In this document: piece by piece, positions 23,546 to 34,900 of the stretch
How the letters are laid out: each line of letters starts with the position of its first letter
Numbering within the stretch: the first letter of the stretch is position 1
Source: Xenopus tropicalis
Lineage: Eukaryota; Chordata; Amphibia; Anura; Pipidae
NCBI RefSeq assembly: GCF_000004195.4
Contig: NC_030684.2
Location: 66,647,892-66,711,891 of the forward strand
Reading direction: 5' to 3'
DNA length: 64,000 nucleotides
Position numbers and translations under genes: made by a program
The notes under the pieces: generated by a model
What the model was told of the DNA's origin: nothing
What the model saw: the letters and a program-made list of their open reading frames with translations, nothing else
The model's database searches: none

Positions 23546-23670
23546 CAGCATGCAAACTCATAGGAAAATGTAATAAAATACAGGTACATGAGCAGAATAC
23601 AAATTAATGAATAAATGTTTTTTGGTTTTTTTTTGTTTTTTAAAGTGATCTTTAAATATAGTATATGTAC

Positions 23671-24436
23671 ACTTTTGTAGAAAGAAGTAAAATACCAAAC
23701 TGAAGGTGGGCTACATTTCCTGTAAAAAATGACATTACGGGGCACATTTATCAAAGTAGTTTTTACTAATTTATAGAACTTTGTGTATTTTCTACGATAT
23801 TTTCGTTAACTTACGCAACTTTTTTGTGCTTTGCATCAATTTGTGCGACAAAATCGTATTTGTCGCAATGATTATGAAAGTTTTGTTATTCATTCAAGCT
23901 TCAGTATCGTGACTTTCCTTGGGCCAGGTTGGAGCTGCACAGTGCCATTGAGTCCTATGGGAGGCTTCCAAAATCTTGCACTGAAGGTTCAAAGTCAGAA
24001 AGGTTTTCACGCCATTTATGATTGTTCGGATATGAAAATTTCGTAACTTTCGGATCATACCACAATATTTTCGTACGACCACGATACAAATTTTTGCACA
24101 ATTAATGCACATAAAAAATTAACGTTAATAATACAAATTTGTGACAATCGTACTTAAAAACATCCAAAATTCAGACTTTGATAAATCAGCCATATGTTTT
24201 TCTAGGCGGCAATTAGAAAGTGATTTCGTAATTTCTAGAAAACAAATTTTTTGCTAAAGGTTTTGGTGTTAGTCTGTGGAAGTGAACTCATATTTAGTCC
24301 ACATTTTCTTCAGTTTATAAATGGCCAGGCCAGTGTGAGAATGTTGTTTTCTTGTTTGCATGTATTTATTTGTGTTTGCTAATTGGCAGTATTGTCTGAT
24401 TCAAGCCAGAAATGTTTGTATGAATGTGGGCTGCAT
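23671..24436 (+). repeat. Local duplication, right copy, interrupted by a MITE
   Basis: Matches 23215-23545 from ACTTTTGTAGAAAGAAGTAA through TCTAGGCGGCAAT, TTCTTCAGTTTATAAATG and CAAGCCAGAAATGTTTGTAT. The MITE at 23739-24191 is inserted after GACATTA, so the duplication predates that insertion. Confidence 0.85.
23739..24191. mobile_element. MITE with GGGGCACATTTATCAAAG / CTTTGATAAATCAGCC ends
   Basis: Inverted ends GGGGCACATTTATCAAAG and CTTTGATAAATCAGCC, with AT-rich interior rich in TTCGTA/TACGAA motifs. Comparison with the uninterrupted copy at 23215-23545 fixes the empty site as GACATTATGTATTTC. That leaves about 3 bp of TTA/ATA duplication, as in PIF/Harbinger-type MITEs. Confidence 0.7.
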
Positions 24437-24448
24437 ATACTATATATA

Positions 24449-24542
<94 letters not shown>
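24437..24542. repeat. (AT)n microsatellite
   Basis: About 100 bp of almost pure TA dinucleotides. Smaller TA runs occur at 5959-5972 and 6470-6494. Open frames of Tyr-Ile repeats on it are artefacts. Confidence 0.95.
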
Positions 24543-24545
<3 letters not shown>

Positions 24546-24560
24546 AACCTGTTTATACTA

Positions 24561-24886
24561 GGGGGCTGATTTACTAACCCACGAATCCGACCCGAATTGG
24601 AAAAGTTCCGACTTGAAAACGAACATTTTGCGACTTTTTCGTATGTTTTGCGATTTTTTCGGATTCTTTACGAATTTTTCGTTACCAATACGATTTTTGC
24701 GTAAAAACGCGAGTTTTTCGTATCCATTACGAAAGTTGCGTAAAAAGTTGCGCATTTTTCGTAGCGTTAAAACTTACGCGAAAAATGCGCAACTTTTCGC
24801 GTAAGTTTTAACGCTACGAAAAATGCGCAACTTTTTACGCAATCGGACTCCATTCGACCCGTTCGTGGGTAAGTAAATCAGCCCCT
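24561..24886. mobile_element. MITE with a perfect 43-bp internal palindrome
   Basis: Ends GGGGCTGATTTACTAACCCA and TGGGTAAGTAAATCAGCCCC, flanked by CTA/TAG. Inside, 24738-24780 and 24798-24840 are perfect 43-bp reverse complements around a 17-nt loop. The loop itself repeats AAAAATGCGCAACTTTT. Rich in CG dinucleotides compared with its surroundings. Confidence 0.8.
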
Positions 24887-25507
24887 AGGAGTCAATGACT
24901 GATGACAGTTTTTGTAGACAATTTTTAATGTATTATTTAAATGATGCTATAAAATTTATGAAAACACCCATTAACATGGGTGGTCTGCACCTGCGGAAGC
25001 TGTAGAGCACCTCCCGACTTTGGAAGGAAGTGCTTCCTGAGTGAGCAGCCCTTACTGCTCTTGCATTTCTTCCCTAGGCTTTTGTAAATGGCCCCTAAAG
25101 TGATTTAACTTGCATAAACATGAAGAAAAAAACCATAAAATCCTTGATGGACACTTGTGAACAGTAAGTTGAATAGTGTGGGGAATTTCACTCAAATAGC
25201 AGACATACCAATAACTTTCTCAAAGGAAGAGACAGCTACATGCAGTGTGACTATGTTTTATTCACACAAGGCTTACCCATCCATATAGTATTTTCTTCCC
25301 AGGTCTGGCTGTGCTCTGCAGCGTCGGTCAGCTCGGACAACCCTTCTTGGCCAATATTAGGACAATTTAGCCCATCCCTCTTCACGCTGCTCCGTTTCTT
25401 CCCCATTAACTGGTTTCTACCTCTTGGAAAGAAAGCTCACTGCTATCCCAACCCCTTTATCATAGGTAATGACTAATTAATATCAACAAATTGCTGGCTT
25501 TTCTGCA

Positions 25508-25805
25508 ACAGCAGACAGCACCATGGCCCAGTGGGTAACACTCCTTGAGGCACTGGGGTCCTTAATTCAATCCTAGCAAGGGCACTAGCAAGGCATTTAT
25601 GTTCCCCTGTGCCTGCGTGGGTTTCCTCCCGCACATTAAAAGCATACAGGCAGGCAATTGGCTTCTGACTAAAAACTGACCATAATGAATGTCAGAGGGA
25701 TGTTAGATTGTAAGCTCCTTTGGGGCAGTGAATGATGTATAATCTCTGTAAACTACTGCAGAAATGTGTGATGATATATAAAAGGAAATGAATAAAAGAA
25801 AATAT
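25508..25805 (+). mobile_element. tRNA-derived SINE
   Basis: The head has a polymerase III A-box-like TGGCCCAGTGGGT and B-box-like AATTCAATCC spaced as in a tRNA. The body has GCGTGGGTTTCCTCCCGCAC, a block common in fish and amphibian SINEs. The tail has TTAGATTGTAAGCTCCTTTG and a short A-rich end. It is not a functional tRNA because the cloverleaf is not preserved. Confidence 0.65.
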
Positions 25806-27296
25806 CAGTGAACATAACCTCTATTATTCTCAATATGTATCATCCCTTTAGTTTTTTCTCAAAATACTTGCAAAACAAAGGGAACAGTTCATGGCCTTTC
25901 ATTGTTTTGGAATGCTTCCTTTTGTAGACTCCCATTTGTGTTTTCAAATGCAGCAGTGATTTATAAGAATGCATCACTCATCCTTTAGTTTTTGAAATAA
26001 ATGCCTAGAAATTATAAGAATTAAAGTAATGATGCTATAGGACAGTCCTTGATGTACCAGAACATGTTATGTATATGTATAAATTGTAAAAAAAACACCT
26101 GAAAACTGTAAGAATGATTTAAAAAGTCTTTTTATTTACATATGCATTACATTACAAACTATAGCATGTAGACTGTGTTGATCTACACAACTTTTCCTGA
26201 AAGAACTATTGTCAATAAAATGCCAAATACCAGAATTTCAGCTAAATGGCTCATTATACTTGTAATGACATTAAAAATAACTGCACACTATGGTTTACTG
26301 CACACTTCTACTGGTACTTCTCACTGTAGTCAGTGGGAACAATTCCTGGCCTGTAAGTTTCCTGGCCAACTAGCAGCGTCAAAATATGGCATGTTCCATG
26401 TGCTTCATATACAGTTGTAAAAATTACTTTTATTGTAGTGACCCAAGATTTATTCTAGTTTATTTTACCCCAGCATTTAAAAATTACATTTATAACACTA
26501 AGCACTAAATGAATGATATGCATTTACCATCTTTACTTGTTACGTTAATAGCAGATTGCTAGGAATTTATTACATACTCAAAGTGGTCTACATTGGCCAA
26601 CCTTTAAAGAAATCCAACTGATCAACCTGTTTGGCCAATGGATGGACACTCTGTGACTGCCCATACACAGTCCCCCCCCCCCCTTGCACCAGGCGCTTAC
26701 CATTCTGAGTATCACAGAGGGCCAAGGGAGGGCTGCATCACTAGCGCTGAGAGTGCAATTGCACTCTCTGCACTAGCAAAACCGAAATTCTTAAAAATCA
26801 GAATTTCAGCTCTTGAAGTTACCAGGAGTGGCTTTTTGCTGCCCATGGTGACCTGCGAGCTGCAGCCGAATGAAGTGAGTTCCTTAACTGGCCTTATGGC
26901 AGCAGCGCCCACGGTATATCTTTTTATTTTAATGGAACATTTTGTCTCTGTTGGCTTTACTTGCATTTCTTCATGTGTTCATCACAGACAGAGCTGATAA
27001 ATTTCTTGACATGGCTGATGTATTCTCAAATATTAGAGGTGCTGTCCAGTTGTTGACCATGCCAAATACCTTAGAACCAGCAAGCAATAAAGATGCTTCT
27101 GATAAAATCCATAAAAACTAATACAGTAGCAGAGAAGCAATGTTCAATGCACTTTTATCCCTACACTTTACTGTCCATTTAAAAGAAATTGAATGGAACA
27201 TCTGTAAACTGTTTCTATCAGGGCTCTATAAATCACAATGCGTAATTTAAAAAAACTCACTTGTCCCAAAAGTATCTAAAATATTTCACCTGTTAC

Positions 27297-27601
27297 TACA
27301 GGTACAGGACCTGTTATCCTTAATGCTCAGGACCTAAGGGATCTCCATACCTTAAAACTACTAAAAATCATGTAATCATTAAATAAACCCAATATAATTG
27401 TTTTGCCTCCAATAAGGATTAATAATATCTAAGTTTGGATTAAGTACAAGGACACTGTATTATTATTAAAGAGAAAAAGGGAATCATTTGTTCAAAATAA
27501 GAATTATTTGATTAAAATATAAATGTCTATGGGAGATGGCCTTCCTATTAATGTGGAACTTTCTGGATAGCGATTTCTGGATAATTGATCCTGTACCTGT
27601 A
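27297..27601. mobile_element. TACAGGTA-family MITE, complete
   Basis: Ends TACAGGTACAGGACCTGTTA (with TCC) and GGATAATTGATCCTGTACCT (with GTA). Interior AATAAACCCAATATAATTG and TTTTGCCTCCAATAAGGATT are shared with other members in this window (11858, 39336, 48655, 58888). Confidence 0.75.
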
Positions 27602-28568
27602 CCATACTGCAAGAAAAAAATCTCTGGAAATAGCAATTAAAATAAAATGCAAATATATGTCTTTCATAAATTCAACCTTGCCCAAGTGCCAAGTCCCAAA
27701 TACTTCAAGTACCAAGATGAGATTAAATAAAACATTAAGCAACGGTAGAACATTGTGTTATGGCACCCAAAACAGCAGCTATCTCAATATGACTAAATAC
27801 AAGTGTTCTTTTAGAATTGCAAACAACTATCAGGTTCACATTCTGAGGTCTCAAGGGGGAGCCAGTAGCTTTACAGTTTAGAGGGTAGGTGAATACTGTA
27901 TGATGAGAAGCAGTGTTGGGGCTATGAACATCAGTTCTGAGTTGAAGTAGCTGGATATGCAATGTGCATATCAAAACAGAGGGGGTATTACACAATTGAT
28001 TATAGTATGTTAAAAGTAATTAAAGAAAGTTAACAAGTTAGGACATGCTATTTAATAAGGTGGTATTTCTTTATGTATATATCCAAGAGTGTACTAGCCT
28101 TCATTTTATTTTATTGTTTTATTGTTATTTTCTTGTTGCCTGCAAATATGGTATTCAATGTTCCTAGTATTAAAAAACATCTAAAACAATGTGAAGTGCA
28201 ACTGTAAAACATCAATGACACTGTAAATAAAAGTACGTATATTAAGGTAAATACAAATAATAAAGAGAAATTGTTCCAGGAAAAGCATTTTCTGACAAAA
28301 AAACACCCTAAAAGAATTTCCAGGTAAAACTCATTACGTGTGTGAAGTATTAAAAGCTTTCAACTATCCTTCACATCATACAGTACAATATGTTAGGATT
28401 TATTTTCTAAAAAGGTTCCATTAAAGTATAGTACATATTATACAAGAACCAATATGAGCGGTGGCAAAGTAAAGAGCACAATTTAAAATTCTAGTCCACT
28501 TTAACGTGGATCCATTTAATCTAATACTCGCTGAACATCACAACTATTGTGAGTATATGGAACATCAA

Positions 28569-28574
28569 TTTATT
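28569..28574 (-). terminator. Candidate poly(A) signal of gene A
   Basis: AATAAA on the minus strand about 185 nt after gene A's stop codon, followed by T/G-rich sequence. It is the first perfect hexamer after the stop. Several other AATAAA matches occur further downstream, so a longer 3' UTR is possible. Confidence 0.35.
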
Positions 28575-28756
28575 TTTTGTGCTCCACAAAGGTCCTTTCT
28601 GACAAATCAGCGGAAGGAGTGAATTCCATGGAGACATTCTATATGTCTTCTTGATGTTTTTTTCTGTCTGTAATTTCAGACACTATAAAAAATCCTATGG
28701 TAGCCAAATTCGATTTCAGTCTTCTTAAAGTCTTCATACACATATAGTTGTCAATA

Positions 28757-28924
28757 TTAGGAGAATGCTTTGTTGTCATAACCCGACAAGCCTCCCTCAA
28801 TGGTTGCAATCTCTAAAGCATTCCTGGTCTTGTGAAGATTATCTGTTATTTTATACCTTCCCAGTCGATGCTGTTCTAATGCAGGGCCCCACTCTGGAGT
28901 TGGAGCACAAATCTTCAAGAAGCG
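28757..28924 (-). CDS. slc6a14: Gene A exon 14: cytosolic C-terminus and stop
   Basis: A terminal coding exon of 168 nt. It opens [20 protein letters not shown], which fits the post-TM12 tail of SLC6A14 (Cys, then a W-G-P-x-L-E-Q-H-R pattern). It ends with KAFS and TAA at 28759-28757. The acceptor follows a T-rich tract, TTTTTTTAG. Confidence 0.9.
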   Translation of the reverse strand, partial: RFLKICAPTPEWGPALEQHRLGRYKITDNLHKTRNALEIATIEGGLSGYDNKAFS

Positions 28925-31900
28925 CTAAAAAAATAAAATTTATTGTCACATTTATTTATTTTAAAATCAGAAAAATCATTAAATTAATTAAAAGCATTAA
29001 ATTAAAATTGACAAGTCTATGCATACCTTATACATACCAAACTGTAACTAAGTATCTGAAATTTCATTACAAAGTGTATGAGTATCCTCGTAGGTGCATT
29101 GCTTTTCTTTTAATGAAGCAAGTCATAGGAAATAGATGCCATTATTCAAGACAAGATTGTATGGAAAATAAAAGTAGTGGTCTGTAGTGCCCATGTATTT
29201 AGCACTTGCATCCAGGGCATTGCTATGCTCTATAGCTATAAAAACTGGTGCAAGGTGCCTACTACCTTGCTAAGAAATGCTTAATGAACCCCACTGATCC
29301 ATGACAAATATCTGCCTTGCAGAACCATAGCACACATGGTCCATAGTTGTTTTTGAATTTTTCCTATTATTGTATAAAAATGTTCATAAGGAGCTGCAGA
29401 TCAAATTAGCTTTTATCGTTTGCATATGTTACATTTGGTAAAGCTTTTTTAAAGATTCTAAAAAGGAAATGCATTTTTACAAAAGTTAGGTTTATACATA
29501 ACATTTAACATTTATTCAGATTTAACTCCAGTCTAAATAATTGCTATCTAGATATAGCTGTGATCATCTGTAAGCACACACTCACACCATATCCTTACCT
29601 CCCATAGGGTTCCCTTAGCCTTTATGATTTTTACAACAGCAAGTATAGGAATCCAGATGATGCAGAAAATGATCATGCACCAACCCAAGGCAACACCCCA
29701 GGAGGGGTAAGCAACATTACCATGCTTGGGGGTGTCAAAGGTCACCAGCGACCAGATGAAGATAACCTGGAAAGAAAACAGTTTTTTTTTATTTTTCTTG
29801 AAACGTAATGAAACTCCACCAAGAGATGTGCAAACTAGATTCTTAGAATCAAGGTACGTTATGTCCTGTTTATTTGTTTAATTAATCAAAATTAATTATA
29901 TGAACAAAGTATCAATATATCAAATAATGGGTTTTGAATTTCTAAGCAATGTAGATAAAATTGTAAAGGGGTGGTTTGTGCCAATCTACACTTTATAGTG
30001 TTTATTTTTTATTTTATTTTAACTGAACATAATATAATGCTTTACAATGCCCATGGTAATTAATGGGATGTAAAGGCAAAAATGAATACTTGCTAAACAC
30101 ATTCACTATGCCATGTGGAGCAATTTTGCAATATATACTAATTAAAACTTCTCTTATCGTTTGCAAGATTGAAGCACTCGCATTTTGTTTGTTGGGCATA
30201 TCCCCTGTTTGAGCTCTGTGTGCATTCCCACTAAAGACCTCCGGCCAGACTGTGTTTAAATGCAACAATCTAAAACTAACATTCAGACTGACATTGTAGG
30301 ATAAAGCCCTAAAAATAACAAACCAGAGGATGTTCTGAAAATGAAATAGTTTGAACTAATCACAAGAAATTGACTTCCTGATACACAATACATGCTCAGA
30401 TTTTATCGTTAGCCAATCGTAAATTTGTAAGCTCTGCGATTGACTAAACGACCTATCACCACGGTACGAAAATTATTGGGATTAAAATTTGGAGCCCACG
30501 TGTGGTCCGAAAATTGTACCAAACTACGCTTCGTACAGTTATAGTGGTGCGTGTATGGCCATCTTAAAATTCATGCAGGCATGTCTGATTGGTATGTCAA
30601 TTTGTGCAGAGCGCTTGCCTATTGGTGCATGTAGTAAGAGGTACACCTGCACTATTCTTATTGGCAATTGGAAACAGCAGGGAAGGGACTGCCTGCTGAT
30701 TAAGTACTTATATGCACAGACCAAATTTTTTTTCCTCCACGAATAAAATTCGAGCACTTCAGTCTTGCAGAAGGTAGATTAGTAAATATTGCAAAATTGT
30801 TCCACGTTGCATAGAGTAGTGCTGTCCAACTGGCGGCATCCAGCCCACGACCCCCCTCTGTGTGGCCCCCCACCTGTCTGGCTGCTGTGACTGCTTACCT
30901 TTGTGTAAACTTTAAGGGCTCTGGCACACGGGGAGATTAGTCGCCCGCGACAAAACTCCCTGTTCGCGGGCGACTAATCGCCCCGAGTTGCCATCACCTG
31001 CCATCCCACCGGCGAAAATGTAAGTCACCGGTGGGAAGGCACACGCGGCGGCGCGATTTCGGGAAATCGCCAAAGTTGCCTCACAAGGCTTTTTCGGCAA
31101 TTTCCCGAAATCGCGCCGGTGGGATGGCAGGTGATGGCAACTCGGGGAGATTAGTCGCCCGCGCACAGTGTGAGCCAGAGCCCTAAATGGTACTGAGATT
31201 AAGTGGCCCCCTGCAGATTCAGGTTGTAAAATCCTGAATTGTTTAAAGATGTAATCCCCTCCATTGAATCCTTACATCATGCTCTATATAGACCAAGTAA
31301 ATGCCTACCCCCCCCCCCCCAATTCCTCTTTTAAACACCACCAAAAAAACCTGGGACATGATGTACAAAATCTCCAACATGAAAAACTCAATATCACCTG
31401 ACACATTTCTGCAACTTTTGAAAACGGCGCTGCATGGGCAAGATCAGGGGTCAAACAACTTCATCACTTATTACACTCAGACCTGTTGGTGCTCAGTTAC
31501 ATGCAAATACGTCATCTCTTCCATATACAGTTTCAGAATGATATCCATCCCATACAGTACACGACAGTAGAAAACCTAATCTCTGCCCCAAACAAGCTTA
31601 ACAACCTCTCCAAAACATAAGCAGCAATCACAACTCACAAATATGACCCCAGAGTCAAACTCAAATGGGAAACAAGCTGTCTCCACCTAGACCCAAATGA
31701 CTGGAAAGAGGTGGAAGATAATCTCAACTCCCCATTAATAAGTACAAGAGACAAGCAAATTTAATTCTAAATTATACACCAAACCTATTTAACACCTAAG
31801 AAATGACACCAGATGGGTCGCTTGGAACACTCCCGATGCCTTCGCTGCAATAAACCTGATGCTGATTTCATTTACTTAGTTTGGAACTGCCCAGACATCC

Positions 31901-34900
31901 AGAGATTATGGCAACAAATCATGCTCTTCCTAGCTGATGAACTCTCCTAACCTCAAGTTCTAAACCCAATTACAGGCCTGGTGGACTCCCTAATACCAAA
32001 CACAGCCTCCAGATCAATTATGAGGGCTCTGTTATTCTATGCAAAAAAAACTGTGGCCCTACACTGGATGGGCCCCCTACCTCCTACTTTAAATAAATGG
32101 ATAAAGTTGATCAACTCACAACTGGAACTCTACAGGTTAACATATCTAGCCAGAGGATGCCCACTAAAGTTTAAGAAGATTTGGAACCCATGGTTGGAGT
32201 CTCCAGCAGCAGCTGTCTAAAGCACCATAATACGCTCTCCATTCCCTACTCCCCCCTTCCACCCTCCTTCTCACTTTCTTCTTTCTATCATCTCCCTTGT
32301 TTATAAGAAAATCAATAAAAGTTGACTATTACAAAAAAAAAGATGTAATCCCCTGTACTGTTGACACTTTTTAATCTCTGCATTCTACGTACTGCCTGCC
32401 CTATGCTGCTTGTGTGTATGGCACACACAGGAAGCATAGGGCAAGCAGAGTATGGCACAAACAGGCAACATAGGGCAGACAGAGTATGGCACACACAGGT
32501 AGCATAGGGCAGACAGAGTATGGCACATACAGGCAGCATAGGGCAGACAGAGTATGGCACACACAGGCAGCATAGGGCAGACAGAGTATGGCACACACAG
32601 GCAGCATAGGGCAGGCAGAGTATGGCACACACAGGCAGCATAGGGCAGGCAGAGTATGGCACACACAGGCAGCATAGAGCAGACAGAGTATGGCACGCAC
32701 AGGCAGCATTAATGTGGGTATGGTCTCAAAAGCTCTTGTGATAACATGGATGTGGTTTGAAGAGGGTGCAGTTTTAAAAAAGGGGAGTGGTCAAAACTGG
32801 CTTCCGTTATGGGCCCCCCATCATGTAGACCAGAAAAATTCCAGCCCTCGGTACCACAGAAGTTGGACAGCACTGGCATAGAGAATGCATTTAGCAATTA
32901 TTAATTTTTGCCTTTACATCAACTTAAAGGTTACACAGTTAAGTTGGCATGCTTTCAACCACATAGTAGAAATGTGCAAACAGGACATACTGTGCAGCCG
33001 TGCAAACAGCAGCACAGTATGTCCTGCACACTATTTCACTATCAACATAAAAGACTCTGAATGTGAATGCAAATTTACAGAGGACTGTTTTTAAGCTACA
33101 TATTCATTTGGCCATTTATTTCTCATTTGTATCTAAAATTAATATGGAATTGTCTGTCTGACAGGGTTGCAGTCACAATATCTTTTTATTCTCCTAAAAC
33201 GTAATTTGGATGCAGGAGTAGCATGTTTTTAATTTGTGTTTATGGGAGCCAGTGAAGTTTTGTCTTTTTTTCTAATTACATGGTGATTAGTACTTTGTAC
33301 TGAAACAAATAGTCCTAAGCTTGCCCACACCTATAACTCTTATAGTTTGATTTCCGGTGTTCATGCTGAGCCACCCTAACTCACTGTTAATAGTAGGGGA
33401 GTTAAGAAAAACCAGCAGAGTCTCCACCACAGCCAGAAGATCCAGTGCTTCTTTCCAATCATCATCTCAATATCTTCAATAAAGCGATTGCCACCTGTGG
33501 AAGCAAAATGAGAAAATCTTTGAAATGCAACAGTAGTCATAAAGAATGTTTTCCATGTCCTCAATTTCCAGTAATATTTCTCAACAATTTCAACCTTTTA
33601 CATGTGACTGTATCTGAATTAAACAGGTGGGTACTGAGGGGTTTTATGTATTAAGAAATCATAACTGCAGATTTTCCTATTATTCTGCTCTCATTTCATG
33701 CTAACTCTCTGTACAAATAAATATGCATACTAGCAAAAATACACTGATCAAAGATAAAAATATAAATAATTTAGAATTAATATAATAAAATAATGAACAA
33801 GAGGTGGCAGCTAACAGTCCTGCACAGGCCCTCTTAATATCTGATTAGGGTGGGGGAATAAAATCCAGTTTCCAGCATTAGGTCATTAATGGAGTCCTTA
33901 GGCTGATGAGTTCCCACAAGACTCAATAGGTATCTTGCAATGGAAACAATTATATCAGCCCAATTTGGTCCCAAATCAGGAAAGAAAATGCTCATATTAT
34001 AACCTTACAGAATGAGTGTGGCATTCTTTGAATAGTTAGTCTAAATGACTATATATATTGAATAACAATGTAGCACTGGTGTCTGGTGTGGCAGCAAATC
34101 CACAATTATTTGAAACCATATAGTGACCATATAATCAACCAAATCTATCAAATGAATACTCACATGGGGCACTGTAATAGCTGGAGCTTTAACATGGACA
34201 AATATCTGACATGGCTGGCTACTGTATCTCACAGTACCAGGCAAAGTCACTGGTGCTCCGAAGGCAAATCACTCTAAATCCCTGTGCAATTTGGTGCACA
34301 ATGTTTCCTCAGGGAGATGAGTACAGTGCTGTGCAGGCAAGTGAGGGGTGTGAAGATCCTACAGGAGCTATTAACTCAAGGTAGGCAGACACAAGAGGTA
34401 CTTTCCTGGTGCCCCCCACCATTGCACCCTAGACACATGTCTGTCTATCCTTAGTTCCAACCCTATATCTCAATAATGCAGGGTGTGTTTTTTTGTCAAT
34501 AATTATTGACTACTACTATAAAACCAATTTGCAAAGTGCCAAGAACAGGTGTAAACTGCAATTTTGTTTGTACTTTTGCACCCTTCCCTGTGCTTTATAG
34601 AATGTCCTCAGGTCTTTGTGCTCCAGAATAGAGAGCAAAGACCTCCAAGGTATTTCATGCTGACCAAAATGAGGCAGCAGTGTGTCTAAAGTTTGTAGCC
34701 ACTGGGCATCAATAACCTTAGCAATTAACATTTCAAATTACAGGTTAAAGGTGGAAAGAACAAAAAAGTAAATTATAAAAACTATTACAGATTAAAAGTA
34801 AGGACAAATTGATTCTGGAGCACAAAGACCTGAGGACATTCTATAAAGCACAGGGAAGGGTGCAAAAGTCCACCTGGTGATGAATTCATTGCTGCCTGTT

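Larger units (their letters stand above)
22916..28756. other. Intergenic region between gene A stop and gene B start
   Basis: Contains gene B's promoter region, a local duplication (23215-23545 and 23671-24436), an AT microsatellite, MITEs at 23739-24191, 24561-24886 and 27297-27601, and a tRNA-derived SINE at 25508-25805. The remainder is AT-rich, with the 3' UTR of gene A at its right end. I see no further exon. Confidence 0.55.
30817..32875 (-). mobile_element. hAT-like element with internal satellite, copy 2, carrying two nested insertions
   Basis: It has the same ends as the 3600-4412 element (TAGTGCTGTCCAACT, the first base mutated, and AGTTGGACAGCACTG). It is flanked by an 8-bp duplication GCATAGAG (30809-30816 and 32876-32883). 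It has been enlarged by a TTAA-type MITE (30916-31183) and an L1 3' fragment (31261-32340). It lies in intron 12 of gene A. Confidence 0.85.

Noticed and set aside
25508..25580. A tRNA gene
   Set aside because: A-box- and B-box-like motifs are present, but arms do not pair as a cloverleaf and the sequence continues into a SINE body and tail.
28765..29187. Plus-strand 140-aa open frame
   Set aside because: It is antisense to gene A's last coding exon and adjacent intron. No recognisable protein.
32981..33026. MicroRNA precursor
   Set aside because: The stem is only 15 bp and there is no longer imperfect extension.
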